In this document: positions 1-8,105 of the stretch, piece by piece
Numbering within the stretch: position 1 is the first letter of the stretch
How the letters are laid out: every line of letters starts with the position of its first letter
Assembly (NCBI RefSeq): GCF_004138205.1
Contig: NZ_RXNQ01000006.1
Span: 62,001 to 126,000 of the forward strand
Direction of reading: 5' to 3'
DNA: 64,000 nt
Source: Pedobacter sp. SYP-B3415
Lineage (GTDB): Bacteria > Bacteroidota > Bacteroidia > Sphingobacteriales > Sphingobacteriaceae
Made by a program: the position numbers and the translations under genes
Notes under the pieces: generated by a model
Seen by the model: only the letters and a program-made list of their open reading frames with translations
What the model was told of the DNA's origin: nothing
Databases searched by the model: none

Positions 1-641
1 AACTTAAGGCAGATTTTTTCCTTCAGCGGCGTGAGCTGGGGATTATCAACGTAGGCGGACCTGCAAAGATAACTGCTGATGCAGAAAGCTGGGACCTGGA
101 CTTTAAAGAAGCACTTTACATTGGCCAGGGAGCCAGGGAAGTGACATTCACATCTGCAGACGCCGCCAACCCGGCAAAACTGTATCTGAACTCCGCGCCA
201 GCGCACCGCAACTACCCAAATAAAAAAGTGACGCGGCATGAGGCAGAAGTTGTCGAACTGGGCAGTGCTGCCACGGCAAATCACCGGGTTATCAATAAAC
301 TCCTTGTTAACAGCGTTGTGGAAACCTGCCAGCTTCAAATGGGTATGACAGAGCTTAAAACGGGCAGTGTATGGAACACCATGCCAGCCCACACACACGA
401 TCGCCGTATGGAGGTGTATTTTTATTTTGAAGTTCCTGAAGGTCAGGCTGTCTGCCATTTTATGGGTGAGCCTCAGGAAACACGGCACATCTGGATGCAT
501 AATGAACAGGCTGTCATCTCACCAAACTGGTCTGTTCACTCAGGATCAGGCACTTCAAACTACACATTTATCTGGGGTATGGCCGGCGAAAACCTGGACT
601 ATGGAGATATGGATCACTGTGCCATTACAGAATTAAGATAA
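1..641 (+). CDS. kduI: 5-dehydro-4-deoxy-D-glucuronate isomerase KduI (5'-truncated by window edge)
   Basis: KduI interconverts 5-keto-4-deoxyuronate and 3-deoxy-D-glycero-2,5-hexodiulosonate in the cytosol, the step after unsaturated oligogalacturonate cleavage. The frame is open to the left edge, so the N-terminal part (about a quarter of a ~278-residue protein) is missing; the GTG at 141 is internal, not the start. Visible family features are [33 protein letters not shown], and the zinc ligands of the C-terminal cupin in [15 protein letters not shown] (two His and the Glu) with a further His near the end (DMDH or SVHSG). The stop is followed within 6 bases by the next gene, so it belongs to the uronate operon with the DUF4861 gene and kduD. 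Identification is secure. Confidence 0.95.
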   Translation, partial: LKADFFLQRRELGIINVGGPAKITADAESWDLDFKEALYIGQGAREVTFTSADAANPAKLYLNSAPAHRNYPNKKVTRHEAEVVELGSAATANHRVINKLLVNSVVETCQLQMGMTELKTGSVWNTMPAHTHDRRMEVYFYFEVPEGQAVCHFMGEPQETRHIWMHNEQAVISPNWSVHSGSGTSNYTFIWGMAGENLDYGDMDHCAITELR

Positions 642-647
642 ACGCAA

Positions 648-1772
648 ATGAAAAAAATCGCAAGTTTTCTGGCGCTTGCCGCGCTTTTATCCGGCGGCGC
701 CTTAGCACAGAAAAGAACGCTGCTCATTCGTAATCCTTCGGCTTTTGACCGGAACGAAGTTGTAGTCTCAGTGCCCTGGTCGCAGGTTGCAGGCGGCAAA
801 AAAACCGATACAGCCAGCATGGTTGTAGTTACAGCAGCCGGCCGGCAGGTGCCACTTCAGTTTGAGCGGCTGGGTTCGGCAGAAGTTAAGAATTTACTGC
901 TGCTGGTAAGCGTAAAGGCGAATGCATCGCTGCCGCTGACAATTACTTCAGGAAAGCGGCAGGCTGAGCCGGTGCGCACATTTGCCAGGTATGTTCCTGA
1001 GCGTAAGGACGACTTTGCATGGGAGAACGATCGTATTGCTTTCCGCATGTATGGCAAAGCGCTTGAGGGGACAAATGAAGACGCCCAGGGAATTGACGTT
1101 TGGGCCAAACGCACACCAGATCTGATTATCAACAAATGGTACCGTACCGGCGATTATCATGCAGACCATGGCGACGGCCTGGATTATTATTCGGTTGGCA
1201 TGTCGCTCGGTGCAGGAGACATTGCACCCTTCCCAAATGGAAAAATCAGTTATCCGAAACATTACCGGCACCATGAAGTGCTTGATAACGGACCCATTCG
1301 CAGCACTTTCCGCCTTAGTTTCGACAGTTGGGACGTAAACGGAAAACCGGTAACCCTGACAAAAACGATCAGCATTGACGCCGGTTCCCAGCTGAACCGG
1401 GTCGAGGCGGATTTTTCGTTTGCCGGAAGCCAGTCTCTTCCTGTTGCGGTGGGTATTGTACAACGCAAAGAGGCAGGTGCTGAGCGCAGCGTGCAGGAAA
1501 TACCCGGCATTATAGCCTACCGGGAACCAGCGCACGGTGCTGACGGAAATTTGGCTATCGGTATCATCGCGCGGCAGCGTATTGTAAAAACTCTTGATGC
1601 TGAAAACCAGATGCTGGTCGTCATGGAAGCGAAGCCCGGCAAACCGGTTGTGTACTACCAGGGGGCAGCCTGGAACAAGGCCGGTAAAATAAAGTCGTTC
1701 AGCGACTGGACCACCTATCTGAAAAATTTTAAGACACAGCTTGATCAGCCCTTGCAGGTTACGCTGAAATAG
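648..1772 (+). CDS. DUF4861 family secreted protein
   Basis: A 374-residue protein with a clear N-terminal signal peptide (MKKIASFLALAALLSGGALAQ), so it is exported to the periplasm or cell surface. I recognise the DUF4861 pattern: an Ig-like start (RTLLIRNPSAFDRNEVV) followed by a beta-rich body with FARYVPERKDDFAWENDRIAFRMYG and a GDGLDYYSVG motif. From memory, the family accompanies pectin and uronate utilisation genes in Bacteroidota. Its position between kduI and kduD, with gaps of only 6 and 17 bases, supports a role in handling uronate-containing glycans. The reaction is unknown to me; a lyase or glycoside-active enzyme is possible but not shown. Confidence 0.75.
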   Translation: MKKIASFLALAALLSGGALAQKRTLLIRNPSAFDRNEVVVSVPWSQVAGGKKTDTASMVVVTAAGRQVPLQFERLGSAEVKNLLLLVSVKANASLPLTITSGKRQAEPVRTFARYVPERKDDFAWENDRIAFRMYGKALEGTNEDAQGIDVWAKRTPDLIINKWYRTGDYHADHGDGLDYYSVGMSLGAGDIAPFPNGKISYPKHYRHHEVLDNGPIRSTFRLSFDSWDVNGKPVTLTKTISIDAGSQLNRVEADFSFAGSQSLPVAVGIVQRKEAGAERSVQEIPGIIAYREPAHGADGNLAIGIIARQRIVKTLDAENQMLVVMEAKPGKPVVYYQGAAWNKAGKIKSFSDWTTYLKNFKTQLDQPLQVTLK

Positions 1773-1789
1773 ATCCCGATAAAAACAAT

Positions 1790-2557
1790 ATGAACAACAC
1801 ACTTTTTGATCTGAACGGCAAAGTTGCGCTGGTTACCGGCTGCAAGCGCGGTATAGGCAAGGCCATGGCCGTTGCACTGGCCGAAGCCGGCGCTGATATT
1901 ATTGGCATGTCTGCAAGTCTCGAAACCGAAGGCAGCGAGGCCGAACGCGAAGTGCGGGCGCTGGGTCGTAAATTTTATGCCTACCAGTGCGATCTGACAA
2001 ACCGCGAAACGCTGCTCGCTTTCATCGAACAGGTGACCGCGGCACATCCCGTTATCGATATCCTGGTAAATAATGCCGGGACCATTCTTCGTAAACCCGC
2101 CGCAGAACATCCTGATGAATATTGGGACGAGGTGATTGCCGTAAACCAAACCGCACCTTTTATACTGGCACGCGAGCTGGGTAAAAAGATGGTGGAGCGC
2201 GGCTCCGGGAAAATCGTTTTCACGGCGTCCTTATTGTCATTTCAGGGTGGAATCAATGTGCCGGGTTATGCTGCAAGTAAAGGTGCTATTGCCCAGTTGA
2301 CAAAAGCCTTCGCGAACGAGTGGGCTTCAAAGGGCGTAAATGTGAATGCCATTGCACCTGGTTACATTTCGACCGACAATACTTCAGCGCTGAGAGCAGA
2401 CGAAAACCGAAGCCGTTCTATCCTTGAACGGATACCTGCCGGGCGGTGGGGAACGCCTGAAGATTTTACCGGACCAACCGTATTTCTGTGCTCAAAGGCA
2501 GCCGATTACGTTCATGGTACGGTGCTAACAGTTGACGGGGGCTGGATGGGCCGATGA
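1790..2557 (+). CDS. kduD: 2-dehydro-3-deoxy-D-gluconate 5-dehydrogenase KduD
   Basis: A 255-residue classical short-chain dehydrogenase/reductase. The nucleotide-binding motif TGCKRGIG lies at residues 16-23, NNAG at 94-97, and the catalytic Ser147, Tyr160 and Lys164 (YAASK) are present. KduD converts the KduI product to 2-keto-3-deoxygluconate with NAD(H) in the cytosol, feeding the KDG/KDPG route. SDRs are hard to separate by sequence alone; the assignment rests on the KduD-like start (LFDLNGKVALVTG), the GTILRKP stretch and above all the adjacency to kduI. It is probably the last gene of the operon: a good promoter for the next gene overlaps its end. Confidence 0.88.
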   Translation: MNNTLFDLNGKVALVTGCKRGIGKAMAVALAEAGADIIGMSASLETEGSEAEREVRALGRKFYAYQCDLTNRETLLAFIEQVTAAHPVIDILVNNAGTILRKPAAEHPDEYWDEVIAVNQTAPFILARELGKKMVERGSGKIVFTASLLSFQGGINVPGYAASKGAIAQLTKAFANEWASKGVNVNAIAPGYISTDNTSALRADENRSRSILERIPAGRWGTPEDFTGPTVFLCSKAADYVHGTVLTVDGGWMGR

Positions 2558-2588
2558 TTTTGTTAATACCGGGTGTTTCCTAATTTTG
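2558..2588 (+). promoter_or_regulatory. Bacteroidota-type promoter for the first pirin gene
   Basis: TTTG (TTG at 2560-2562), an 18-base spacer, and TAATTTTG at 2581-2588 fit the Bacteroidota minus-33/minus-7 consensus TTTG...TAnnTTTG. The start codon follows 20 bases later. This separates the pirin transcript from the kdu operon. Confidence 0.7.
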
Positions 2589-2607
2589 CGTAACAAACAA
2601 AGTCAAT

Positions 2608-3480
2608 ATGTCAAATATCGGAATGATCATCGAAGAGCGTCCTGCAGATATCGGAAGCTTTATGGTAGGGCGCCTGCTTCCTTTCAGAGGGAAGCGTATG
2701 GTTGGTCCATACATTTTTATTGACCATATGGGGCCGGCAGTTCTTTCTGATCATGAAAACCTGGATGTCGGCGTGCATCCGCACATTGGCCTGTCTACGC
2801 TCACCTATTTGTTTGAAGGCAGTATCATGCATCGCGACAGCCTGGGAACAGAGATCGAAATTCACCCCGGGGCTGTAAACTGGATGACCGCGGGCCGCGG
2901 AATTACGCACAGCGAACGCACCCCCGAACACCTGCGCGGATCAGAGAAGACATTGCATGGGCTGCAGATCTGGGTTGCATTGCCAGCCGGTGAAGAAGAT
3001 CGCGAACCGTCATTTCAGCACGTCGAAGCAAAAGACATTCCGCACTGGCACATGGGTGATGTTTCTTTCCGCCTGGTTGCCGGAACGGCATTTGGCTACA
3101 CCTCGCCCGTTCAGGTGTACAGCAGGCAGTTCTTTCTGGAATTGCACAGCGACACCCGGCAGACGCTGAACATTGGCAACGCGCTCTTTGGCGAATCAGG
3201 TATGTACATCCTCCAGGGAAGCATCGAAAGTGAAGGCCATGCCTATGGTCCGAAACAGATCCTCGTTGCGAAAAATGCATCGCTATGCAGTTTTACTATG
3301 GAAGCCGGTACGACGGTCTATATTTTTGGCGGCGATGCTTTTCCTGAAGAACGCTTCATTTACTGGAATTTTGTTTCTTCCAGCCCCGATAAGATTGAGG
3401 CGGCGAAACACAGGTGGGAAAGGCAGCAATTCGACAACGTACCAGGCGAAACGGGTTTTGTTCCCTTGCCGGCATTTTAG
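2608..3480 (+). CDS. Pirin family protein (bicupin)
   Basis: A 290-residue bicupin of the pirin family, predicted cytosolic. The N-terminal cupin carries the iron-binding pattern: HPHIGLSTLTYLFEGSIMHRDS supplies two His, and MTAGRGITHSE supplies the third His and the Glu. Bacterial pirins such as E. coli YhhW have quercetin 2,3-dioxygenase activity and others act as redox-linked regulators, but substrate cannot be read from sequence. It has its own promoter, and a second, clearly different pirin gene follows after a 78-base gap with another promoter. The start is chosen at the first ATG after the promoter (MSNIGMIIEERPADIG). Confidence 0.88.
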   Translation: MSNIGMIIEERPADIGSFMVGRLLPFRGKRMVGPYIFIDHMGPAVLSDHENLDVGVHPHIGLSTLTYLFEGSIMHRDSLGTEIEIHPGAVNWMTAGRGITHSERTPEHLRGSEKTLHGLQIWVALPAGEEDREPSFQHVEAKDIPHWHMGDVSFRLVAGTAFGYTSPVQVYSRQFFLELHSDTRQTLNIGNALFGESGMYILQGSIESEGHAYGPKQILVAKNASLCSFTMEAGTTVYIFGGDAFPEERFIYWNFVSSSPDKIEAAKHRWERQQFDNVPGETGFVPLPAF

Positions 3481-3533
3481 TAGGAAGAAGGTCTTTCTTA
3501 CCATACATCAAGTATCTGCACGCCCTTTTCCGG

Positions 3534-3541
3534 TAGCTTTG
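3534..3541 (+). promoter_or_regulatory. Minus-7 box upstream of second pirin
   Basis: TAGCTTTG matches TAnnTTTG and lies 17 bases before the ATG at 3559. I see no good minus-33 TTG at the usual distance, so this is a weaker call than the promoter at 2558. Confidence 0.4.
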
Positions 3542-3558
3542 ATTCAAAAGAAACAATT

Positions 3559-4428
3559 ATGAAAAGGGCAGTTGAAAGAATTGTACACAAACCGGATCGC
3601 CTCGGTATGGTCGGCGATGGTTTCCGCGTTTTTAATTATATACCGGGAAGCAGCATTTCACAGCACCGCATCAGTCCATTCCTGATGCTGGACTTTAACG
3701 CCGAGTATGACTTTGGTCCTTCAGACCATATCCGCGGTGTCGATGTGCATCCCCATAAGGGTTTTGAAACCGTAACAATTGCCTATAAAGGCAGTGTGGC
3801 GCATCACGACAGCAGCGGCAACAGTGGCGTGATCCATGCCGGCGATGTACAATGGATGACAGCCGGAAAAGGCATCCTCCATAAGGAGTATCATGAAGAA
3901 ACGTTCTCGCGCAGCGGTGGGCCGTTTGAAATGGTACAGCTCTGGGTCAATCTTCCGAAAAAGGATAAAAACGTTGATCCGCATTATCAGGCCATCACGG
4001 CAGAACAAATGGGCCTGCACGTGCTGGCCGACGACGCCGGCGAGGTCAGCGTTATAGCCGGTAACTTTGCGGAAACAATGGGACCTGCAAAAACCTATAC
4101 ACCCATAAACCTCTTCAATTTACGGCTTAAAGCAGGGAAGTCAGTCCACTTCGACTTGCCCGAAAACCATCATGCCGCGTTGCTTGTTATCAATGGCGCC
4201 ATAACTATACATGCTGACACAGTGAATGAACACGATTTTGTGCTTTTCGGGCACGAGGGAGAGGAGATCTCACTTACGGCCAGTCAGGATAGTCTTGTCC
4301 TGGTGATGAGCGGAGAACCGATTTCCGAACCAATTGCCAGCTACGGACCTTTCGTGATGAACACACAGGCTGAGATCCGCGACGCAATCATGGATTTCAA
4401 TCTTGGTAAATTTGGCGTGCTTGATTAA
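3559..4428 (+). CDS. Pirin family protein (second copy)
   Basis: A 289-residue bicupin. The metal site is visible as DVHPHKGFETVTIAYKGS (two His) and MTAGKGILHKE (His and Glu). The C-terminal half, with VHFDLPENHHAALLVINGAI and VMSGEPISEPIASYGPFVMN, is the typical second cupin of pirins. The two neighbouring pirins align over the metal-binding region but differ elsewhere, so they are old paralogues rather than a recent duplication. The downstream GNAT gene starts 17 bases after the stop and is probably co-transcribed. Substrate unknown; quercetinase activity is possible. Confidence 0.88.
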   Translation: MKRAVERIVHKPDRLGMVGDGFRVFNYIPGSSISQHRISPFLMLDFNAEYDFGPSDHIRGVDVHPHKGFETVTIAYKGSVAHHDSSGNSGVIHAGDVQWMTAGKGILHKEYHEETFSRSGGPFEMVQLWVNLPKKDKNVDPHYQAITAEQMGLHVLADDAGEVSVIAGNFAETMGPAKTYTPINLFNLRLKAGKSVHFDLPENHHAALLVINGAITIHADTVNEHDFVLFGHEGEEISLTASQDSLVLVMSGEPISEPIASYGPFVMNTQAEIRDAIMDFNLGKFGVLD

Positions 4429-4445
4429 TGTTATAAAAAGGTCTT

Positions 4446-4739
4446 ATGAAACCAGAACTAAAAAAGAGCTTGGTGCGTAATAACGAGGCGGCAGGCCGCT
4501 TTGAGCTAGCTGTAGGTGAACAGCTTGCCGTGCTGGAGTACCGGGAAGAAGCCGGCATTATGAATCTGGTGCATACAGAGGTCCCTGAACCGCTGCGCGG
4601 ACAGGGCATTGCGAATTTTTTGATTGAAAACGTGTTGAGTCAGCTTGAAGATGCTGGTTTCCGCGTCCGGCCACGCTGCCGGGCCGTCAGTGCGTTCATA
4701 ACAAGGCACCCCGGGTGGAAAAGGATTGTGGCCGAGTAA
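4446..4739 (+). CDS. Small GNAT-type N-acetyltransferase (YjdJ/CG family)
   Basis: A 97-residue single-domain protein of the short GCN5-related acetyltransferase group. The acetyl-CoA-binding stretch is PEPLRGQGIANFLIENVL (R/QxxGxG/A motif), preceded by a beta strand with HTEVPE. The end, VRPRCRAVSAFITRHPGW, carries the Cys and the HPxW/Y of the family. These proteins are much shorter than ordinary GNATs and their substrate is unknown. It is in the pirin operon. The ATG at 4446 gives a full-length domain. Confidence 0.82.
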   Translation: MKPELKKSLVRNNEAAGRFELAVGEQLAVLEYREEAGIMNLVHTEVPEPLRGQGIANFLIENVLSQLEDAGFRVRPRCRAVSAFITRHPGWKRIVAE

Positions 4740-4757
4740 TTCGGATGGACGGCTGCT

Positions 4758-5810
4758 TCAGGGGTATTCTATTCGCGTTCCCGGCTGCGTAGGATGGGCT
4801 GTGCACACCAATACCCTGCCAGCCGCAAGTTCCTGGTCGGTCAAGACCTCATTATAATCCATCCTGACTCCGCCTGCGGTACAGGTCGCTGCGCAGGTAC
4901 TGCACATTCCGGCCTGGCAGCTATAGGGAAGTGAAATCTGTTGGGCGAGCGCCACTTCGAGTATGCGTTTATGCCAGGGCACTTCGATCTGGTATTCTTT
5001 TCCTGCTTTTTTTATCCAGACCGTATACGTGTTTTTATCTTTTATTTCCTTTTCACTGGTATCGTCGTCATCAGCTTCATCCTCGGCAATGAAAAAAGTT
5101 TCGCGCTTTATCCGTTGTTTTTCGATACCCATGCCCAGCAGGGTAATGCGACACAGATCCATGTACAGCATGGGGCCGCAGGTGTAAAATAACGTATCCC
5201 ACTCAGGTTCACTGTAATTTTCGACCACCTGCCTGATCATTGTATTGTTCAGGCGTGCCATAAGCAGATTTTTAGAATGACTGAACAGCCAGATGATCTT
5301 CAGCCGGTCGGAATGCTGTGTTTGCAGCTGCTGCAGCTCTTCATAAAAAAGTGTTTCGGCTGCCGAGCGATTGCTGTACACAAGTATCGCTTTGCTTGCT
5401 GTCTCGGCTGCGAGCAGCGTCTTCAGGATCGAGAACAGCGGGGTAATGCCTACCCCGGCCGCAAACAAAAATACCAGGCGCTTGCTGCCGGCATCAGGAA
5501 TATAGGTAAACTGACCATTTGGTAGCAGGGCCTTCAGTACATCACCGGCCTGGGTCTTGTGGTGCAGAAACCGTGATATTTCTCCGTTTTCCACCCGTTT
5601 TACCGCTATGCTGAGGGGTTCGTCTAAAACGGGTGAGCTGCAGAGCGAATAGGAACGGCGTAGCTCGCGATTTTTTGATTCAAAGCTAAGCGGCAGAAAT
5701 TGCCCGGCCAGGTAGGGCGGCCGTTGCCCCTCCACAGGATCAAGTACATATTCGAGAACATCTGATCCGCGGTCAACTATATGACTGATTCTGAAGTGCA
5801 AAAAATCCAT
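4758..5810 (-). CDS. PaaE-like flavin/2Fe-2S oxidoreductase
   Basis: A 350-residue NAD(P)H-dependent electron-transfer protein. Domains in order: FAD-binding barrel with RRSYSLCSSP (residues 51-60), NAD(P)-binding domain with FAAGVGITPLFSILK (116-130) and CGPMLYM (211-217), and a plant-type ferredoxin domain whose cluster ligands are Cys298, Cys303, Cys306 and Cys336. This architecture is that of PaaE, the reductase of phenylacetyl-CoA epoxidase, but no paaABCD genes are in the window, so it may serve another oxygenase or desaturase. A very acidic linker (residues 243-257, EDEADDDDTSEKE) separates the last two domains. It follows the lipoprotein gene by 43 bases on the same strand. Confidence 0.85.
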   Translation of the reverse strand: MDFLHFRISHIVDRGSDVLEYVLDPVEGQRPPYLAGQFLPLSFESKNRELRRSYSLCSSPVLDEPLSIAVKRVENGEISRFLHHKTQAGDVLKALLPNGQFTYIPDAGSKRLVFLFAAGVGITPLFSILKTLLAAETASKAILVYSNRSAAETLFYEELQQLQTQHSDRLKIIWLFSHSKNLLMARLNNTMIRQVVENYSEPEWDTLFYTCGPMLYMDLCRITLLGMGIEKQRIKRETFFIAEDEADDDDTSEKEIKDKNTYTVWIKKAGKEYQIEVPWHKRILEVALAQQISLPYSCQAGMCSTCAATCTAGGVRMDYNEVLTDQELAAGRVLVCTAHPTQPGTRIEYP

Positions 5811-5853
5811 ACTTAGAAAGCGCTAAAATGCTGCCAGATTGGGTTTCGGATGG

Positions 5854-6597
5854 TTATCTAGCATAAACAAGCTGAAAGTAGTCTTCGAGACTTTTGTCAT
5901 GGTCATCACGAAATGAACGCAGCATCGCCGGACTGAACCTGGCTGAATCCCTGATTCGGATAATCCTTCCCGGCATCTCGATTTTGGCTGCTAATGTGCT
6001 TGGCCTGGGAACACCGGTTGCTTTCTCCGGCGTTTTGCCCTCAAGTAAAGTGATTGTGCCATCAGGTGTAACCATAAAGAAATGATCGCTGCCTGAGAGG
6101 AGGCCATGAAACACACGTATGAAGTCCGTTCGTGATGCGCGAACAGTACCACCGATAAGAGGCAGTTCCAAAGACTGATCAGTCACATTTTTTCTGACCG
6201 ATTCCCATTGAGATAAAAAGAAGCGGGAATATTGCTCGAACACGGGCATGCTGTATCTGGCGGGATCCATGTAGAGCATTGTAGCCCGGCTGGCGGAACT
6301 GTTGAATATTGCATTCTGATACCCCGGACGGTATTTTGCGAACCTCGTTTCAGATCCTGAAAAGAGATCGTCACTGTAAGGCATCCCATTCGGGTCTGTA
6401 GTCTGCGCGTTTACCGCCACAGGCGGCAGCTCACCGATCTGCAGCTGAGTGAAAGTGTAAGCCGAGGCCGCACCAGGCTCGTTTACAAGGGTTAATTCAC
6501 ATGGCTGATCACCGCAAGTCCCTTTCCACAACGTTTTTTTGCCGCTGCAGCCAATAAGAAAACTCAACAGGAGAATGCATAAACAGGATATTCTCAT
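5854..6597 (-). CDS. Hypothetical lipoprotein
   Basis: A 247-residue protein beginning MRISCLCILLLSFLIGC, with a lipobox ending at Cys17, so it is probably anchored in the outer or inner membrane facing the periplasm. An open frame extends 69 bases upstream, but the longer start would bury the signal peptide, so I choose the ATG at 6597. The early segment KTLWKGTCGDQPCELTL holds two Cys that could form a disulfide. I do not recognise the fold. The gene is divergent from the GbsR regulator, and the shared 128-base gap holds a perfect palindrome, so it may be controlled by that regulator together with the PaaE-like gene behind it. Confidence 0.7.
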   Translation of the reverse strand: MRISCLCILLLSFLIGCSGKKTLWKGTCGDQPCELTLVNEPGAASAYTFTQLQIGELPPVAVNAQTTDPNGMPYSDDLFSGSETRFAKYRPGYQNAIFNSSASRATMLYMDPARYSMPVFEQYSRFFLSQWESVRKNVTDQSLELPLIGGTVRASRTDFIRVFHGLLSGSDHFFMVTPDGTITLLEGKTPEKATGVPRPSTLAAKIEMPGRIIRIRDSARFSPAMLRSFRDDHDKSLEDYFQLVYAR

Positions 6598-6674
6598 AGC
6601 TCTTTTTTTCAAAATAAATAAATTTATTCGCCTTGCAACAAACCAACCCGTAAATAAAATCATCAATAATTAGA

Positions 6675-6704
6675 TTTAACTTTCAAAAAGTTTTGAAAGT
6701 TAAA
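6675..6704. promoter_or_regulatory. Perfect 14+2+14 palindromic operator (GbsR candidate site)
   Basis: TTTAACTTTCAAAA, two bases, then its exact reverse complement. It overlaps the minus-33 TTTG (6692-6695) of the GbsR promoter and lies between divergent genes. A degenerate copy (21 of 30 positions identical, same register) lies at 7248-7277 before the DCC1-like gene. Its position and symmetry fit an autoregulated MarR-type operator. Confidence 0.7.
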
Positions 6705-6721
6705 AACGTTTGCTACTTTTG
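6693..6721 (+). promoter_or_regulatory. Promoter of the GbsR gene
   Basis: TTG at 6693-6695, an 18-base spacer and TACTTTTG at 6714-6721. The ATG at 6725 is only 3 bases beyond the box, so transcription should begin at or very near the start codon; a leaderless mRNA is implied. Confidence 0.65.
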
Positions 6722-6724
6722 TTT

Positions 6725-7231
6725 ATGGAACTGGCAGAAGCAAAACAGAAATTTATAGATACCTGGGGGCGGTTGGGTTCTGAGTGGGGTATAAACCGCA
6801 CCATGGCGCAGGTGCATGCACTGCTGCTGGTATCACCCGATCCGCTCAGTGCAGAGGAAGTCATGAGCCAGCTGAGTATCTCAAGAGGCAATGCCAATAT
6901 GACGCTGCGCGACCTGATCAGCTGGGGACTGGTAGAGAAGCAACACCGCCCAGGTGAACGCAAGGAATATTTTTTTGCAGACAAGGATGCATGGAACATT
7001 GCAAGACAGGTTGCCAAGGAAAGAAAAAAACGTGAGTTGGAGCCCATGTTACGTGTATTGAATGAGCTCGCAGAGGTAGAGGGTGATAGCAAAGACCCGC
7101 ACTTCAAGACGTTTCAAAGTTCGGTTAAAGATATCCGGGCACTTGCTCAGAATGCAAATAAAACCATTGATACGATGGTCAGGGCCGAAGAGAACTGGTT
7201 TTGGAGCACATTTTTTAAGCTGTTTAAATAA
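6725..7231 (+). CDS. GbsR/MarR family transcriptional regulator
   Basis: A 168-residue DNA-binding protein with the GbsR signature: KFIDTWGRLGSEWGINRTMAQVHALL at the N-terminus, then the winged helix-turn-helix with PLSAEEVMSQLSISRGNANMTLRDLI and the wing WGLVEKQHRPGERKEYF. (The first stretch runs over residues 8-33.) The C-terminal helices would dimerise. GbsR in Bacillus represses choline/betaine genes, but Bacteroidota members stand beside unrelated genes. Here it lies 57 bases upstream of a DCC1-like/TIGR01777/SRPBCC operon and divergent from a lipoprotein gene, with matching palindromes in both gaps, so both transcripts are likely targets. The start is ATG 6725; an upstream TTG lies inside the promoter. 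Confidence 0.9.
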   Translation: MELAEAKQKFIDTWGRLGSEWGINRTMAQVHALLLVSPDPLSAEEVMSQLSISRGNANMTLRDLISWGLVEKQHRPGERKEYFFADKDAWNIARQVAKERKKRELEPMLRVLNELAEVEGDSKDPHFKTFQSSVKDIRALAQNANKTIDTMVRAEENWFWSTFFKLFK

Positions 7232-7247
7232 CAGTTTTTTTTACACT

Positions 7248-7277
7248 TATAACTTTCAATATTTCCTGAAAATATAA
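7248..7277. promoter_or_regulatory. Degenerate copy of the GbsR palindrome before the DCC1-like gene
   Basis: AACTTTCAA ... TGAAAAT in the same 30-base register as the palindrome at 6675-6704 (21 of 30 identical; outer half-sites best conserved). It lies 12-41 bases upstream of the ATG at 7289. Confidence 0.5.
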
Positions 7278-7288
7278 TAATTAAAAAA

Positions 7289-8095
7289 ATGAAGACGCTT
7301 AATAATCACCTCATTCTGTTTGACGCTGAATGCCCAATGTGCAGAGCGTACACCCGCGCTTTTACCTACAGCGGATTACTTGACAAGGATGGCCGGGCAG
7401 CCTACCAGGACCTTTTGCCAGGCGATTGCCCGCTGGTTGACCGGCAGCGTGCCGTCAACGAAATAGCTTTGGTTAATAAAGAAACCGGCGAGGTGACCTA
7501 TGGTATTAGCAGTTTATTTAAAGTTGCCGGCACAGCGCTGCCCTTCCTGCAGCCACTGTTTGCCTTCAGGCCGTTTCTCTGGCTCGCTGAACGCGCATAT
7601 GCCTTCGTGTCGTATAATCGTAGGGTGATCGTTCCTGCGGCTGCAAGGGGTGGGATCCAACCTGACTTTATACCAACCTACCGCCTCGCTTATCTGGCGC
7701 TCGCATTGATATTAACGGTTGTTCTGCTGAATGCCTACACGCCACTTATGAGTCCGCTGCTGCCTGCCGCCGGTGCTTGGAGAGAGCTGTTCATCTGTTC
7801 TTCGCAATTTCTGTTTCAGGCCCTGGTCGTACTGATCTTCGCGCCGGGCCGGGCATGGGATTATCTGGGAAATATGGCAACCGTCTCACTGGCTGGTGCT
7901 CTCTTGCTCTGGCTGGTCAGGGCAGCAGGCCAAATGGCGGGCTTTTCTGCAACAACCTACACCCTGGTCTTTATTCTTATTGCAGGCCTCATGTTCCTTG
8001 AACACCTGCGCAGGTGTAAATTGCTTGGACTGGGCCTGCTGTTGAGCGTTACCTGGGCGGCGTTTCGTCTTGCTGTACTTTATTTTATTCTTTAA
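7289..8095 (+). CDS. DCC1-like thiol-disulfide oxidoreductase family membrane protein (DUF393)
   Basis: A 268-residue protein. The first ~120 residues are a DUF393/DCC domain: LILFDAECPMC carries the CxxC pair at Cys15 and Cys18 after the hallmark Asp, and YGISSLFKV is the typical later motif. The rest is about five hydrophobic segments (from residue ~130), so the enzyme domain is tethered to the inner membrane. The family is thioredoxin-like and presumed to act in redox chemistry; substrates are not known. It is followed after 10 bases by the TIGR01777 gene and preceded by the GbsR gene, and probably forms one unit with the next two genes. Confidence 0.85.
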   Translation: MKTLNNHLILFDAECPMCRAYTRAFTYSGLLDKDGRAAYQDLLPGDCPLVDRQRAVNEIALVNKETGEVTYGISSLFKVAGTALPFLQPLFAFRPFLWLAERAYAFVSYNRRVIVPAAARGGIQPDFIPTYRLAYLALALILTVVLLNAYTPLMSPLLPAAGAWRELFICSSQFLFQALVVLIFAPGRAWDYLGNMATVSLAGALLLWLVRAAGQMAGFSATTYTLVFILIAGLMFLEHLRRCKLLGLGLLLSVTWAAFRLAVLYFIL

Positions 8096-8105
8096 AACCA
8101 CCGAT

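Noticed and set aside
948-1802. 284-codon open frame antisense to the DUF4861 gene
   Set aside because: The sense-strand gene has a signal peptide and family motifs and an operon context; the antisense frame is a by-product of codon bias.
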